Notes: generated by a model from the sequence alone, not told the origin. A stretch of 64,000 nucleotides of DNA from Curtobacterium flaccumfaciens (GCF_013359815.1 NZ_JABMCF010000032.1:165063-229062); one strand, 5' to 3'. Positions 54,728 to 64,000 are shown, counted from the stretch's first letter. Numbers and translations are program-made.

Positions 54728-54748
54728 GTTGAGTCTACTCCACTCAAC
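54728..54748 (-). promoter_or_regulatory. HAIR operator (HspR-type) upstream of clpB
   Basis: GTTGAGT-N7-ACTCAAC, a perfect inverted repeat matching the HspR-associated inverted repeat consensus CTTGAGT-N7-ACTCAAG except at the outermost base pair. It lies 33 bp before the clpB ATG. HspR represses clpB and dnaK in actinobacteria until heat shock. The MFS stop codon (54749-54751) directly abuts it. Confidence 0.9.
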
Positions 54749-56167
54749 TTACGTGCGCTCCGGGACATTCCGGATCCCGACGGCGCAGACGACGGCACCG
54801 GCCGCCAGCAGGAGCGCCATCACCACCATGGCCCGGTGCAGCCCGTCGACGCTCACCTCACCGCCGAGCACCACGCCGGCCAGTGCCACCGTGACGAGTC
54901 CGGCGATCCGCGCGACCGCGTTGTTCACGGCCGAACCGGACCCGGCCTCGGACTGCGGCACCGATCCGAGCACCGCACTGGTCAGGGGTGTGACCATCAG
55001 GGCGATGCCCACGCCGATCAGCACCAGTCCGGGGAACACCGACCACCAGTAACCGGTCGGGTCGTCGCCGGCGAGCAGCAGCAGGAGCGCCCCGACCGCG
55101 CCGACCGCCGGACCCGCGGCCATGAACCACCGCGGGCCGTACCGACCGGCGAAGGACCCGACGGCGGTGGACAGCGCGAGCAGCATGATCGTCGGCGGCA
55201 GCGTCGCGAGGCCGGCGAGCCAGGCCGGGAACCGCCAGACCTCCTGCAGGAACAGGGTGACGACGAAGAACACCATGCCGAGCGCCCCGTAGATGGACAG
55301 CGTCGCGAGGTTGCCGACCGTGAAGTTCCGCGCCCGGAACAGCTCGAGCGGCACGAGCGGCGAACCCGCGGTCCGCGTCACCCGCAGTTCCCACGGCACG
55401 AACGCCACCAGTGCGGCGGCGCCGAGCACGAGCGCGCCGACCACCACGGGCGCACCCCACCCCAACCGCTCCTGCTCGATGAGCCCGAGCACGACACCAC
55501 CGACACCCACCACGGCGAGCACGGCCCCGGCGACGTCGATGCGCGGGCGGACAGCGGGGTGCACGTCACCGGTGATGCGCAGGACCAGCGGGATCGTCAC
55601 GGCGATCGGCACCGCGGTGAGCACGAAGACCCACCGCCACCCGATGCCGTCCACGACGAGCCCGCCGACCACGGGGCCGAGGATCGTTGCCGCGCTCGAC
55701 CACGCCGTCCACGTGCCGATGGCCTTCGCCTGCGCCGCTCCACGGAACGCCGCGACGATGAGGGCGAGCGCGCTCGGCATGACGAGCGCCCCGCCGACGC
55801 CCTGCAGCGCCCGGGCGACGATGAGCACCTCGCCGGTCGGGGCGATCGCGCACACCACGGACGCGATGCCGAAGACCACGAGCCCGCACGTGATGATCCG
55901 GACGCGGCCGAACAGGTCGGACAGGCTGCCGGCGACCAGGATGAGCGAGCCGAGAGTGACCAGGTACGCGTCGACGACCCACTGCTGCACGACGAGTCCG
56001 CCGCCGAGCTCCTGCCGGATCGCGGGGAGTGCGACGTTCACGACGCTCGAGTCGAGCCCGACGACGAACGACGCCAGGATCGCCACCACCAGCACGATCC
56101 GCCGGTCGTCCCGGAGCGGCGCGACACCGTGCGGCACGGGCGCCGGAACGGGAACGGGAGCGGTCAT
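54749..56167 (-). CDS. MFS drug/proton antiporter (DHA2, 14-helix)
   Basis: 472 residues. About 13-14 membrane helices. Motif A-like GSLSDLFGRVRI, motif C-like ILGPVVGGLVVDGIGWRWVF and the DHA2 start FVVGLDSSVVNVALPAIRQEL. Exports hydrophobic or cationic compounds using the proton gradient; substrate unknown. The start is the ATG 56165-56167 with AGGATGAG upstream; an in-frame GTG 18 nt earlier is possible. Confidence 0.92.
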   Translation of the reverse strand: MTAPVPVPAPVPHGVAPLRDDRRIVLVVAILASFVVGLDSSVVNVALPAIRQELGGGLVVQQWVVDAYLVTLGSLILVAGSLSDLFGRVRIITCGLVVFGIASVVCAIAPTGEVLIVARALQGVGGALVMPSALALIVAAFRGAAQAKAIGTWTAWSSAATILGPVVGGLVVDGIGWRWVFVLTAVPIAVTIPLVLRITGDVHPAVRPRIDVAGAVLAVVGVGGVVLGLIEQERLGWGAPVVVGALVLGAAALVAFVPWELRVTRTAGSPLVPLELFRARNFTVGNLATLSIYGALGMVFFVVTLFLQEVWRFPAWLAGLATLPPTIMLLALSTAVGSFAGRYGPRWFMAAGPAVGAVGALLLLLAGDDPTGYWWSVFPGLVLIGVGIALMVTPLTSAVLGSVPQSEAGSGSAVNNAVARIAGLVTVALAGVVLGGEVSVDGLHRAMVVMALLLAAGAVVCAVGIRNVPERT

Positions 56168-56216
56168 GTGCTCATCCTGCGGCACCGGGTACCCCGCGGT
56201 CGATCCCGCACGACGA

Positions 56217-56247
56217 AGCCCCCGCGACCGAAGTGGTCGCGGGGGCT
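56217..56247 (-). terminator. Hairpin after tatA
   Basis: AGCCCCCGCGACC and GGTCGCGGGGGCT form a perfect 13-bp stem with a 5-nt loop, 25 bp beyond the tatA stop. Confidence 0.85.
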
Positions 56248-56271
56248 GCCGACAGGACGGGGCTGGGTGTC

Positions 56272-56559
56272 CTAACGCCGGGAGTCGGTGTTCGGCTGCG
56301 CGGTCGGCCCCGGGTTCAGGACCGGACCGGCGGCGGGCTCGGCGGGGACGTTCTGGACGGTGCTGTTCTGCACCGTGCCGTCCGGAGCCGTGCCGTTGGC
56401 CTGGGCCTTCTTCTCGTCGTCGGACATCTCCTTCTTGAAGATGTTGATCGACTGGCCGAGGCCCTTGGCGAGCGCCGGGAGCTTGGTCGCGCCGAACAGC
56501 AGGATGACGATCCCGAGGATGATCAGCAGGTGAAGGCCGGTCAGGTTACCAATCATCAT
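56272..56559 (-). CDS. tatA: Twin-arginine translocase subunit TatA
   Basis: 95 residues. Short N-terminal membrane helix ([20 protein letters not shown]) with the FG hinge, then the amphipathic helix [16 protein letters not shown] and a polar tail. Forms the Tat pore; the Tat-signal EfeB in this window is a likely client. No tatB/tatC is adjacent. Two tandem ATGs follow AAGGAG; the second (56554-56556) has better spacing. Confidence 0.93.
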   Translation of the reverse strand: MMIGNLTGLHLLIILGIVILLFGATKLPALAKGLGQSINIFKKEMSDDEKKAQANGTAPDGTVQNSTVQNVPAEPAAGPVLNPGPTAQPNTDSRR

Positions 56560-56707
56560 GACTCCTTGATCTGGAACTGGTCGCCGTCCGCTGATCGTCG
56601 TCGATCACCGCGGCGGAAGTCCGTGTCCCCCCATGGTAACTCCCCCGCCCCCGGATGCCCAGGCCGGTCCCCGGAACGGACACCGTTCGCCCAGGGAAGC
56701 GCTCCGG

Positions 56708-59386
56708 TCACCGCAGGACGCCGTCGACGCTCCACAGCACCGGCGCCTCACGGAGCGCCGGGATGTCGGCCTCGGTCACACCGCCGAGCCGGAACACCAC
56801 CCGCTCGCCGGGCAGCAGCGTCATGAACCCGCGGTCGACCGTTCCACCGGCCGCGACCCGGTCGGGCTGCACCAGCAGGTCGCGGACGAGCGAGTCGGCC
56901 TCGACGGTCAGGTCCAGACCACCGTCGACCACCGCGAACGAGGTCCGGTAGCGCGCGGGCTCCCACCGCATCGCGGCGTCGGGACCAGGGGTCCAGACCG
57001 CGCGGCGCCAGTCCATGTCCGCGATGACGAGCTCGTTGGCCGGGTCGTCGACGACACCGACCGACTCGGGCAGGGCGACGACCGCGACGCCGGCGGACGA
57101 CAGCCGGACCGGCAGCGACGCCTCGGCCAGGATCGTGCCGGCCGTGGTGATCCGGCGCACCCGCACCACGCTGTCGTGCCCGGTGCGGGTCGACCGGACG
57201 GCCACCTCGACGGGCGAGGACCCGAACGCACCGGGCGAGACGCCCAGCGAGAGCGTGTCCGCGAGCTCGCCCAGGTCGGCCGTCTCGCCGACCGCAGGCG
57301 ACGCACCCGGGTGATCCGGGCCTCCAGTCCGCTCCGCACCCGACGCACCAGCGGTACCGGCCGCACCCGGCGTCACCGCCACCGACGACACCGGACGGAT
57401 CGTCAGCAGCACGTCGTCGTACAGGCGGCGCAGCTCGTGCGCCAGCGGCTTCAGCCGCCCCGCCGAGTCGATCGCCGACCACGACGACACCGGCCACAGG
57501 TCGTTCAGCTGCCACACCACGACGCCCGTGTTGCGCGGCCAGTGCGTGCGCCAGTGCTCGATGCCGGTCGCGATCGCCCGCGCCTGCTGCAGCTGCGTCA
57601 GGTAGTGCCACGCGTCGAACGCGGCCGGGTCGACCGCGCCGAAGCGCGGCTCCAGCCCGCGGGCCAGCTTGGCCATCCCGTCCGCGGCCTTCTGGTGGTG
57701 GACCACACCGGGCGAGTCGACCCGCAGCGGCGCGTCCGTGACCGCGTCGCGCAGCGTGCGCCAGGCGGGCGGCGCCTGCCAGCCGAACTCCGACACGAAC
57801 CGCGGCACCGACTCGCGGTAGGCGGTGTCGGGCAGCCGGTTCCAGACGTCCCACGAGTGGTGCGTCTCGTGGTCGACCTCGTTCGCGGGCAGCGACTCGG
57901 AGCCGGACCACGGCGACGCGACCGTGTAGAAGCGCGACGGGTCGACCGCGTCGACGATGGTCGGCAGCAGGTCGAGGTAGTAGTCGAGTCCCCAGCCCCG
58001 ATCGCCCAGCTCCGCGCCCCAGCCGTCGGCGTCGTGCAGCCAGATGTTCTCGTTGTTGCCGTTCCAGACCACCAGCGAGGGGTGGCGGGCGAGCCGGGCG
58101 ACGTTGTCGCGTGCCTCGGCGATGACCTCGCTGCGGATCGGCTCGACCTCCGGGTAGGCCGAGCACGCGAACGGGAAGTCCTGCCAGACGAGCAGACCGA
58201 GTTCGTCGCAGACCTCGTAGAAGTCGCGCGATTCGTACACGCCGCCGCCCCAGACGCGCACGAGGTTCGTGCCGAGCGAGGCCGCGGCACCCAACCGGGA
58301 CTCGAGTCGGGCACGGTCGACGCGCGAGACGATGACGTCGTCGGGGATCCAGTTGACGCCCCGGACGTCGATGAGCGTGCCGTTGACGTGCACGGCGAAG
58401 GGGCGGCCGATGCCGTCGACCTGGGTCTCGATGCGGGTGGACCGGAACCCGGTGCGGAACGTGTCGCGGTCGAGCACCTCGCCGTCGACGGTCTGCAGCT
58501 CGACCACGACGTCGTACTGCGGCTGCGCACCGTAGCCGCGCGGCCACCAGCGCCGCGCCTCGGGGACGCGCACGGTGACGACGGTCTCGTCGTCCTTCGG
58601 GGTCAGCTGCGCGCGGGACCGCTGGCGCGTGGTGCCGCCGTCCTCGGTCTCGCCGCTCACGGTGACGACGAGCACGAGGTCGTCGTCCTCGCCGTCCTGG
58701 TCCAGGTCGTTCATGCCCGAGCGCTCGACGGTGATGTGCGCATCGAGCACGCCCTCGCCGGCCTCGACGTCGACGAGCGGGCGGACCTCGCGCAGGCGCG
58801 CGGTCGACCAGCGCTCGATCGCGACCGGCCGCCAGGGGCCGCTCGTGACCGCCGTCAGACCCCAGTCCCAGCCGAAGTTCGACGCCATCTTGCGGACGTA
58901 CGGGAACGGCTCGTCGTACGGACCGGGCATGCTGCCGGCCTTCGCCGCGACCCGGCCGGCCTCGCGGTAGGGCGACTCGAACAGGATCTCGAGGTCCTTC
59001 GTGGTGCCGCCGGACCCCGTCTGCACGCGGGCGTCGAACCGGTACCGGCGGTGCATGTTGCGGGTCGTGCCCACGACGACGCCGTCCAGGCTGAGCTCCG
59101 CGACCGTGTCCAGGCCGTCGCAGACCAGGTCGACGCGCTCGTGGCCCCGCGGGTCGACGTCGACCGTGCGGCGGTAGGCCCAGTCGGCGCGGCCGACCCA
59201 CTTCGCGGCCTGCTCGTTCAGGTGGAACGTCGGGTCGGGCAGCAGCCCCTCCCGCTCCAGGTCGGTGTGGACCTGACCCGGCACCGTCGCCGGGATGGTG
59301 CGGCCCGCGACGCCGTCCGGCGCACCGGTTCCTCCGGCCATCGTCACGGTCCAGTCGTCGCGGAGTTCCTCGCGTTCGAGGGTCAT
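56708..59386 (-). CDS. GH2 beta-mannosidase
   Basis: 892 residues. The GH2 sandwich domain starts with DDWTVTMAGGTGAPDGVAGR and carries ATVPGQVHTDLEREGLLPDP. Beta-mannosidase signatures: KMASNFGWDWG, acid/base in VVWNGNNENIW and nucleophile in FVSEFGWQAPP. No signal peptide, so it acts on imported mannosides. AAGGA precedes the ATG 59384-59386. The ABC importer and LacI gene of this window are not adjacent. The gap 59387-59624 contains a partial family-2 core near 59474 and a direct repeat GATGCT (59555, 59568), no gene. Confidence 0.93.
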   Translation of the reverse strand: MTLEREELRDDWTVTMAGGTGAPDGVAGRTIPATVPGQVHTDLEREGLLPDPTFHLNEQAAKWVGRADWAYRRTVDVDPRGHERVDLVCDGLDTVAELSLDGVVVGTTRNMHRRYRFDARVQTGSGGTTKDLEILFESPYREAGRVAAKAGSMPGPYDEPFPYVRKMASNFGWDWGLTAVTSGPWRPVAIERWSTARLREVRPLVDVEAGEGVLDAHITVERSGMNDLDQDGEDDDLVLVVTVSGETEDGGTTRQRSRAQLTPKDDETVVTVRVPEARRWWPRGYGAQPQYDVVVELQTVDGEVLDRDTFRTGFRSTRIETQVDGIGRPFAVHVNGTLIDVRGVNWIPDDVIVSRVDRARLESRLGAAASLGTNLVRVWGGGVYESRDFYEVCDELGLLVWQDFPFACSAYPEVEPIRSEVIAEARDNVARLARHPSLVVWNGNNENIWLHDADGWGAELGDRGWGLDYYLDLLPTIVDAVDPSRFYTVASPWSGSESLPANEVDHETHHSWDVWNRLPDTAYRESVPRFVSEFGWQAPPAWRTLRDAVTDAPLRVDSPGVVHHQKAADGMAKLARGLEPRFGAVDPAAFDAWHYLTQLQQARAIATGIEHWRTHWPRNTGVVVWQLNDLWPVSSWSAIDSAGRLKPLAHELRRLYDDVLLTIRPVSSVAVTPGAAGTAGASGAERTGGPDHPGASPAVGETADLGELADTLSLGVSPGAFGSSPVEVAVRSTRTGHDSVVRVRRITTAGTILAEASLPVRLSSAGVAVVALPESVGVVDDPANELVIADMDWRRAVWTPGPDAAMRWEPARYRTSFAVVDGGLDLTVEADSLVRDLLVQPDRVAAGGTVDRGFMTLLPGERVVFRLGGVTEADIPALREAPVLWSVDGVLR

Positions 59387-59624
59387 GCGGGTCCTTCTCT
59401 TCGGCGGCAGGGTGTCCGTCAGCCTCGGTCGGGGACGTCGACCGGCGGTCCGACCCGCGGCCGGTTCCCACGGCCTGGAGGCACGGCACCGGTTGCCCGG
59501 GCGTCGTCACGTCGCGCGCACGAACGGGTTGCGCTCGCGCGAGGGGTGCTCGGCGATGCTAGTACGGGATGCTTTCGGCAACCTAGGTGGTGACAGGGGC
59601 GGGTCGCGCGGGCAAGGTGGGAAC

Positions 59625-60044
59625 GTGATCACCGTCGAACTCGCCAGGTCCCTCCGTGACGCCGGCCTCCGCTGGCACCCCGAGACCGGGGACCGGTTCG
59701 TGATCGACAAGCCCGGCATCGACGACGACGTCTACACGGTGTCCGAGATGACCGTCGAACGGCACGACTCCCCCACCGGCACGATCCTCGGCTTCAACGG
59801 CACCACCGAGTGGGCGCTCGACTCGGTCACCGCCACCGAGTCGCTCTGGCTGCCCCGTGAGGACCAGCTGCGCGAACTGCTCGGGCCGTCGTTCATCGGA
59901 CTGACCCGCGTGCAGGTCGGCGGTCGCGTGGTCTTCACCGTGACGGCGACGATCGGCGGGGCCGACCGCAGCTTCGCGTCCGAGGTCCCGGCGATCGCGT
60001 ACGGCCAGGCGCTCCAGGCCTACATCACGGCTGCGCTCGCCTGA
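59625..60044 (+). CDS. Uncharacterised conserved-looking small protein
   Basis: 139 residues from a GTG with AAGGTGG upstream. Acidic and soluble: ITVELARSLRDAGLRWHPET, GDRFVIDKPGIDDDVYTVSE, SLWLPREDQLRELLGPSFIG. The pattern of charged loops and strands suggests one small alpha/beta domain. I recognise no family. Codon use is like its neighbours. Confidence 0.7.
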   Translation: MITVELARSLRDAGLRWHPETGDRFVIDKPGIDDDVYTVSEMTVERHDSPTGTILGFNGTTEWALDSVTATESLWLPREDQLRELLGPSFIGLTRVQVGGRVVFTVTATIGGADRSFASEVPAIAYGQALQAYITAALA

Positions 60045-60117
60045 ACGGCGCGCCCGGGGTCGCCGTTCCTGGGTATTGGCGGAATGGGCGCTGAGGGGCG
60101 TTTGGTTGCATGACACC

Positions 60118-60948
60118 ATGACCGTTCCGAACATCACCCTGAACGACGGCAAGACCATCCCGCAGCTCGGCTTCGGTGTCTTCCAGATCGACCCCTCCGA
60201 GACGAAGGCCGCCACACTGGCCGCGCTCGAGGTCGGCTACCGCCACATCGACACCGCCGAGATGTACGGCAACGAGAAGGAGGTCGGTGAGGCGATCGCC
60301 GAGTCCGGCATCGACCGTTCCGAGATCTTCGTCACCTCCAAGCTCAACAACGGCTTCCACGCCCCCGAGGCTGCGCTGGAGAACGGCAAGAAGTCGGCCG
60401 ACCTGCTCGGCGGCTACACCGACCTGTTCCTCATCCACTGGCCGCTGCCCACCGTCTCGGACTTCGTCCCGACGTGGAAGGCCCTCGAGGAGCTCTACGC
60501 CGCCGGTACCGCGCGGTCGATCGGCGTCTCGAACTTCCAGACCAACCACCTCAACCGCCTCGCCGCCGAGGCGACCATCACCCCGGCGGTGAACCAGATC
60601 GAGGTGCACCCGTACCTGGCGCAGGACGAGCTCCGCGCCTACAACCGTGAGCACGGCATCGCGACCGAGGCGTGGTCCCCGATCGCGCAGGGTCTCGTCC
60701 TGGACGACGAGACCATCACCCGCGTCGCCGCGTCGGTCGGCAAGTCCCCGGCCCAGGTCGTCCTCCGCTGGCACATCCAGCGCGGCGACATCGTGTTCCC
60801 GAAGTCGGTCACCCGTGCCCGCGTCGAGGAGAACTTCGCGATCTTCGACTTCGAGCTCTCGGACGAGGACATGACGGACATCACGGCCCTCGACAAGGGT
60901 CACCGCACGGGCCCCGACCCCGACACGTTCGACTACGTGCCGGCCTGA
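60118..60948 (+). CDS. Aldo/keto reductase (2,5-diketogluconate reductase-like)
   Basis: 276 residues. AKR family with PQLGFGVFQ, GYRHIDTAEMYGNEKEVG (Asp, Tyr), FVTSKLNN (Lys), DLFLIHWPLP (His) and the NADPH site FPKSVTRARVEENF. Reduces small carbonyls or keto sugars. The start is the ATG at 60118; no clear ribosome site. Ends before a terminator hairpin. Different subgroup from the AKR at 16.3 kb. Confidence 0.93.
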   Translation: MTVPNITLNDGKTIPQLGFGVFQIDPSETKAATLAALEVGYRHIDTAEMYGNEKEVGEAIAESGIDRSEIFVTSKLNNGFHAPEAALENGKKSADLLGGYTDLFLIHWPLPTVSDFVPTWKALEELYAAGTARSIGVSNFQTNHLNRLAAEATITPAVNQIEVHPYLAQDELRAYNREHGIATEAWSPIAQGLVLDDETITRVAASVGKSPAQVVLRWHIQRGDIVFPKSVTRARVEENFAIFDFELSDEDMTDITALDKGHRTGPDPDTFDYVPA

Positions 60949-60971
60949 TCGGTCCCCCACCGCACCACGTC

Positions 60972-61007
60972 GCGAGAGCCGTCCGGGTCAGCCCGGGCGG
61001 CTCTCGC
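60972..61007. terminator. Bidirectional hairpin terminator
   Basis: GCGAGAGCCGTCCGGG and CCCGGGCGGCTCTCGC form a 16-bp stem with one G-T wobble and a 4-nt loop between convergent stops at 60948 and 61010. Confidence 0.85.
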
Positions 61008-61009
61008 CG

Positions 61010-62155
61010 TCAGCGGTTGGTCGCGACCGAGGCCGTGACCGTGAACTTGGGGGTCCGGACGACCTCGCGGGTCGGACCGACCAGGCGCGAGAGCACCGGC
61101 CGGTAGCGCAGGTGCGTGTTCCAGACGCACCACAGTTCACCACCGGCCTGGAGGATCGTGGCCGCGTTCCGGAACATCGCCTCGGCCGTGTCCGTGGTCA
61201 CCGTGGTGTCCGCGTGGAACGGCGGGTTGCAGAGGACGAGCTGTGCGGACCCCTCAGCCAGCTCGTCGCCCGCGTCGGTCCGCAGCACCGTCACCCGGTC
61301 GGCAACGCCGTTGGCCTCCGCCGTCGCGCGCGTCGACTCGACCGCGATCCGGGACACGTCGGTGGCGATCACCCGAACCGACGGTCGCCGACGAGCGACC
61401 GCAGTCGCGATGACGCCGTTGCCGCTCCCCAGGTCGACGATCGTGCGCGCGGTGGGGACCGCCTGGTCCATCGCGTCGAGCAGCACCCGCGTGCCCTGGT
61501 CGAGCGACGTCCCGGCGAACACACCCCCGTGGGCGACCAGGGTCATGCCCAGGTCGTCGACGTGCACCGACCGGGGCCAGGGGTTCGTCGTCGCGGCGCG
61601 GTTCGCCTGTGCGCGGAGCGGGTCCTGCGCGATGAGCAGTCGCGACTTGCCACGGCCTCGTGATGCCGTGACCTCGCCGAACGAGCGCCGGAGCACGTCG
61701 TTCTGCGTCACGTGCATGTACTTCACGTTGCCGCCGCAGAGCAGCACCACGTCGGGCGCCGCGAACCGGGCGACCGCGCGGGCGATCTCGTCGAGCCGGT
61801 CGTGCGACTTCGAGAGCCGCAGCACCACGAGCCGCACGTCGCGGAAGGCGTCCTCGAGCGAGTCGGGGTGGTGGAAGCCGCGCAGCCCGAACGTGCCGGC
61901 GTTGGCCTCGAGCGCCCGCTCCCCGACCAGGGAGTCCTGGATGACCCGGATGTCGCTCGCGCCGTACTGCGTGATGAGGCCGAGCGTCAGCACCCCGTAG
62001 CGGTCGTCGACGACCGCGACCTCGCCGGGCTGCCGGAGTGCGTCGCCGTGCACATGCGGGGCCTCGTCGAGCAGGAAGCGGTCGGTGCCGTCGATCGCGA
62101 TGAGGTCGGGCGCGTCGTCGTCGCGTCGGCGGAAGAGGTCGGCGAAGTCTGGCAC
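61010..62155 (-). CDS. RsmC/RlmG-type rRNA (guanine-N2) methyltransferase
   Basis: 381 residues with two tandem Rossmann-like halves. The second has the SAM site TIVDLGSGNGVIATAVARR and the catalytic N-P-P-F motif LVLCNPPFHAD; the N-terminal half is a degenerate duplicate. This fits RlmG/RsmC enzymes that methylate guanine in rRNA. The GTG start at 62153-62155 has a minus-strand TACGCT box (62162-62167) 6 nt upstream and no ribosome site: likely leaderless. Confidence 0.9.
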   Translation of the reverse strand: MPDFADLFRRRDDDAPDLIAIDGTDRFLLDEAPHVHGDALRQPGEVAVVDDRYGVLTLGLITQYGASDIRVIQDSLVGERALEANAGTFGLRGFHHPDSLEDAFRDVRLVVLRLSKSHDRLDEIARAVARFAAPDVVLLCGGNVKYMHVTQNDVLRRSFGEVTASRGRGKSRLLIAQDPLRAQANRAATTNPWPRSVHVDDLGMTLVAHGGVFAGTSLDQGTRVLLDAMDQAVPTARTIVDLGSGNGVIATAVARRRPSVRVIATDVSRIAVESTRATAEANGVADRVTVLRTDAGDELAEGSAQLVLCNPPFHADTTVTTDTAEAMFRNAATILQAGGELWCVWNTHLRYRPVLSRLVGPTREVVRTPKFTVTASVATNR

Positions 62156-62212
62156 CGCGTCAGCGTACCCGGCGGCGATCGGCGCCGGAGCACGGCGTCA
62201 TCGCACTCACGA

Positions 62213-62248
62213 TGTGAACAGGCTGTGTATTTCACATGTCAATACACT
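62213..62248 (+). promoter_or_regulatory. Promoter region of the secreted repeat protein
   Basis: A dyad of TGTGAA (62214) and TTCACA overlaps ATTTCACATGT (62229-62239), followed by a TACACT -10 (62243-62248) and GGGAG. The same ATTTCACATGT and ACACTGGG(G)AG blocks precede the CapD-like gene at 37759. AAGGAG lies just before the ATG at 62277. Confidence 0.5.
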
Positions 62249-62276
62249 GGGAGTCCCCCATCAGAAGGAGCCCCCA

Positions 62277-64000
62277 ATGGCATCCACCTCGTTCCGGAGC
62301 GCTGCAGTCGTCTGCGGTGTCCTGACCGCCTCACTCGGTTTCGGCCTGCTGACGCCGGCCGTCGCGACCGCAGCCACCACGACCCCCGCAGCCGCGTCGT
62401 CGTCGGACTCCACGGCGCAGGAGGCCAATCCCGACTTCGACTCCATCCCCGTCGATCCCTCGCTGACAGCCCCGAAGTTCCACCAGGACTGGAGCACGCC
62501 GTTCGGCTCCCGCATCGTCGTCGGGGATGCCGGCGGCGACGACGTCTGGCTCGTCATCGGCAACACCGCCTACGACCGCTCCACGGGGGGGCGGTCTGTT
62601 CTTCCTGAACGTGCAGGACCGACACCAGGACGCTGGACTCGAGGTGATCCGGGTCCACACCGCCGCCGACGGCACCCAGACCCGCGGTGAGCGCATCCCG
62701 ATGCCGCGGAGCATCCGTGTCGACGGACTACAGCAGCAGAACACGTTCACGCCCGGCACCACCCACTTCGCCGGCAGCGCGACCGCCGGTGCCACCATCG
62801 TCGCGAAGGACACCACCTCGGGCGCCACCCTGTTCACGACCGAGGTCAGCGGAGCCCGCACCGGGACCGGCACCTGGAGCGCCGATGCCGACCTCGCCGA
62901 CGCCGACCACGTGATCACCCTCACGCAGACGACGACCGACGGCCGCACGAACGAGCTCCGCGACGTCCGCTTCTCGCCGGCCGCGTCCGACGGGCCGACC
63001 GCCCCCACGCTCCAGACGACCGAACGACGGCTCGACGGCTCGTTCGTGCTGACCGGCAAGTACGACGACTCGGTGGACTCGGTCGTCGTCCAGGACGCTG
63101 CCGGTGCCACGATCGCCGATGCGACGCTCGAGGAGACCGGCTACATCGCCCGGGTCCCCCAGGACCGCCTCGGCTCGACCGTCTACGTCGTCGCGAAGGC
63201 CGCCGACGGCACGCCTTCGAGCCGAACCGCAGCCCCGCTGGCGCAGCTCCCCACCGACACTTCGGTGCCGAAGCCGACGGTGAGCTCCGTGTACGTCCAC
63301 ACCGACGGCCGGGTGCAGGTCGTCGGCGAACCGGACGGCGCTGCGGCGCTCTGGATCCTCGACGGCGACCGCGTCGTCGCCGGCGTCGGGCACAACGAGA
63401 TCTGGAGCTACGTCATCCGTGCGCAGGAGACCGGCAAGCAGCTCGAGATCGCCAACGTCGGCTTCGACGGCAAGGGCTTCTCGTCCCTGTCCGAGCGTGT
63501 GGCACTCCCCCGCCTCCTGCAGGTCGACGGCCTCGCCAACAACAACACCTACACGCCGGGCGCACGCGCCTTCGCCGGCACCGCCGAGGCGGGCGCGACG
63601 ATCACCGCGACCGACCAGCGCGGCCGCGAGCTCTTCACGGCACCGGTGACCGGTACCCGCTCCGGCGTCGGGACATGGAAGGCCTCGGCCGACCTGACCA
63701 GCGCAGCCGGGTACGAGCTCACCTTCACGCAGAAGACCGCCGACGGCCGGACGTCGGTGATGCGGAACATCGCGTTCGACGCCGAGGCGCAGACCGTCGA
63801 GCCGGTCACGGTCACCACGAAGACGGTGACCGCGGGCATCTCGAACCACATCACCGGCGCCGCCACCCCCGGCGCGACCTTCCGCGTCCTCAACCCGAGC
63901 GGCACCCAGATCGTCCCGGGCACCCACACGGTCGCCACCGACGGCTCCTGGTCGTTCGACCGCGTCGTCTCCAAGGGCGCCGCCAAGCTCGACATCGTCA
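62277..64000 (+). pseudogene. Secreted Ig-like repeat protein, frameshifted in a G7 run, 3' end cut by window
   Basis: Signal peptide SAAVVCGVLTASLGFGLLTP then AVATAA, then HQDWSTPFGSRIVVGDAGGD. The frame breaks at 62585-62591, a run of seven Gs. Reading six Gs gives ...DRSTGGGLFFLNVQ and an open frame without stops to the window end. The downstream part has two related domains of about 88 residues, at 62719-62986 and 63523-63784 (VDGLQQQNTFTPG versus VDGLANNNTYTPG; TGTGTWSAD versus SGVGTWKAS), with other beta-rich segments between. Probably a cell-surface or secreted adhesin-like protein. The extra G may be a real mutation, slippage or a sequencing error. Confidence 0.75.

Noticed and set aside
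62085..62276. Extension of the secreted protein upstream of 62277
   Set aside because: It would remove the signal peptide from the N-terminus and overlap the divergent methyltransferase start; AAGGAG and the promoter point to 62277.

Overview
The window is very GC-rich (roughly 70%) chromosomal DNA with strong G/C third-position bias, many GTG starts, 4-nt ATGA/GTGA gene overlaps and several genes that look leaderless. Gene content (YhgE/Pip pair, EfeO/EfeB, Asp23/DUF2273/DUF6286 cluster, HspR-type HAIR operator at clpB, LAxTG cell-wall anchor, septum-formation-like protein) points to an actinobacterium, most likely a Microbacteriaceae member such as Curtobacterium. That assignment is inference from gene content and style, not from a search. 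I saw no rRNA, tRNA, CRISPR, prophage or insertion sequence. The window reads as ordinary chromosome, cut inside a gene at both ends.

Layout. 1-8.4 kb: the end of a degenerate ABC ATPase coupled to a YhgE/Pip exporter, an SDR dehydrogenase, an AbiEi/DUF559 nuclease-like protein, a LacI regulator, a SpoU methyltransferase, a TetR regulator and a HAD phosphatase. 8.5-13.3 kb: efeO-efeB iron uptake without efeU, then a sortase-anchored phosphoesterase. 13.5-23.5 kb: CPBP protease, DtxR/MntR regulator, HEAT protein, aldo/keto reductase, pyrE coupled to a septum-formation-like membrane protein, a polytopic membrane protein and an M23 hydrolase. 23.5-26.6 kb: an overlapping envelope-stress cluster (Asp23, DUF2273, Asp23, DUF6286, AmaP-like) followed by a phosphotransferase. 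26.7-34.7 kb: xth, a small protein, a Met/Cys-rich copper protein, AEC transporter, nitroreductase, thioesterase, HAD, orphan trpF, Ser/Thr kinase, DUF2945 and DedA. 34.8-46.2 kb is sugar-oriented: ROK repressor opposite a GH20 hexosaminidase, a CapD-like dehydratase, fruR-fruK-fruA, and a sugar ABC importer lacking its ATPase. 46.5-51.9 kb: a six-gene, fully overlapping two-component/lipoprotein/membrane-fusion/ABC operon. 51.9-64 kb: DUF2231, clpB without its N-domain under a HAIR operator, MFS exporter, tatA, GH2 beta-mannosidase, aldo/keto reductase, rRNA methyltransferase, and a frameshifted secreted repeat protein running off the end.

The most unusual signal is in the intergenic DNA. 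A family of four 55-59 bp hairpins (near 2.9, 4.8, 6.0 and 28.5 kb) has invariant stem blocks around a 3-bp 'barcode' that differs between copies yet stays complementary within three of them (the fourth has one mismatch). Two copies supply the stop codon of a neighbouring gene. A second palindrome family (GGACGGGAGGCCCGG core) sits at operon ends and has a full or half copy close to three of the four first-family hairpins. A 22-bp tandem array and a 106-bp direct duplication are further unexplained intergenic structures.
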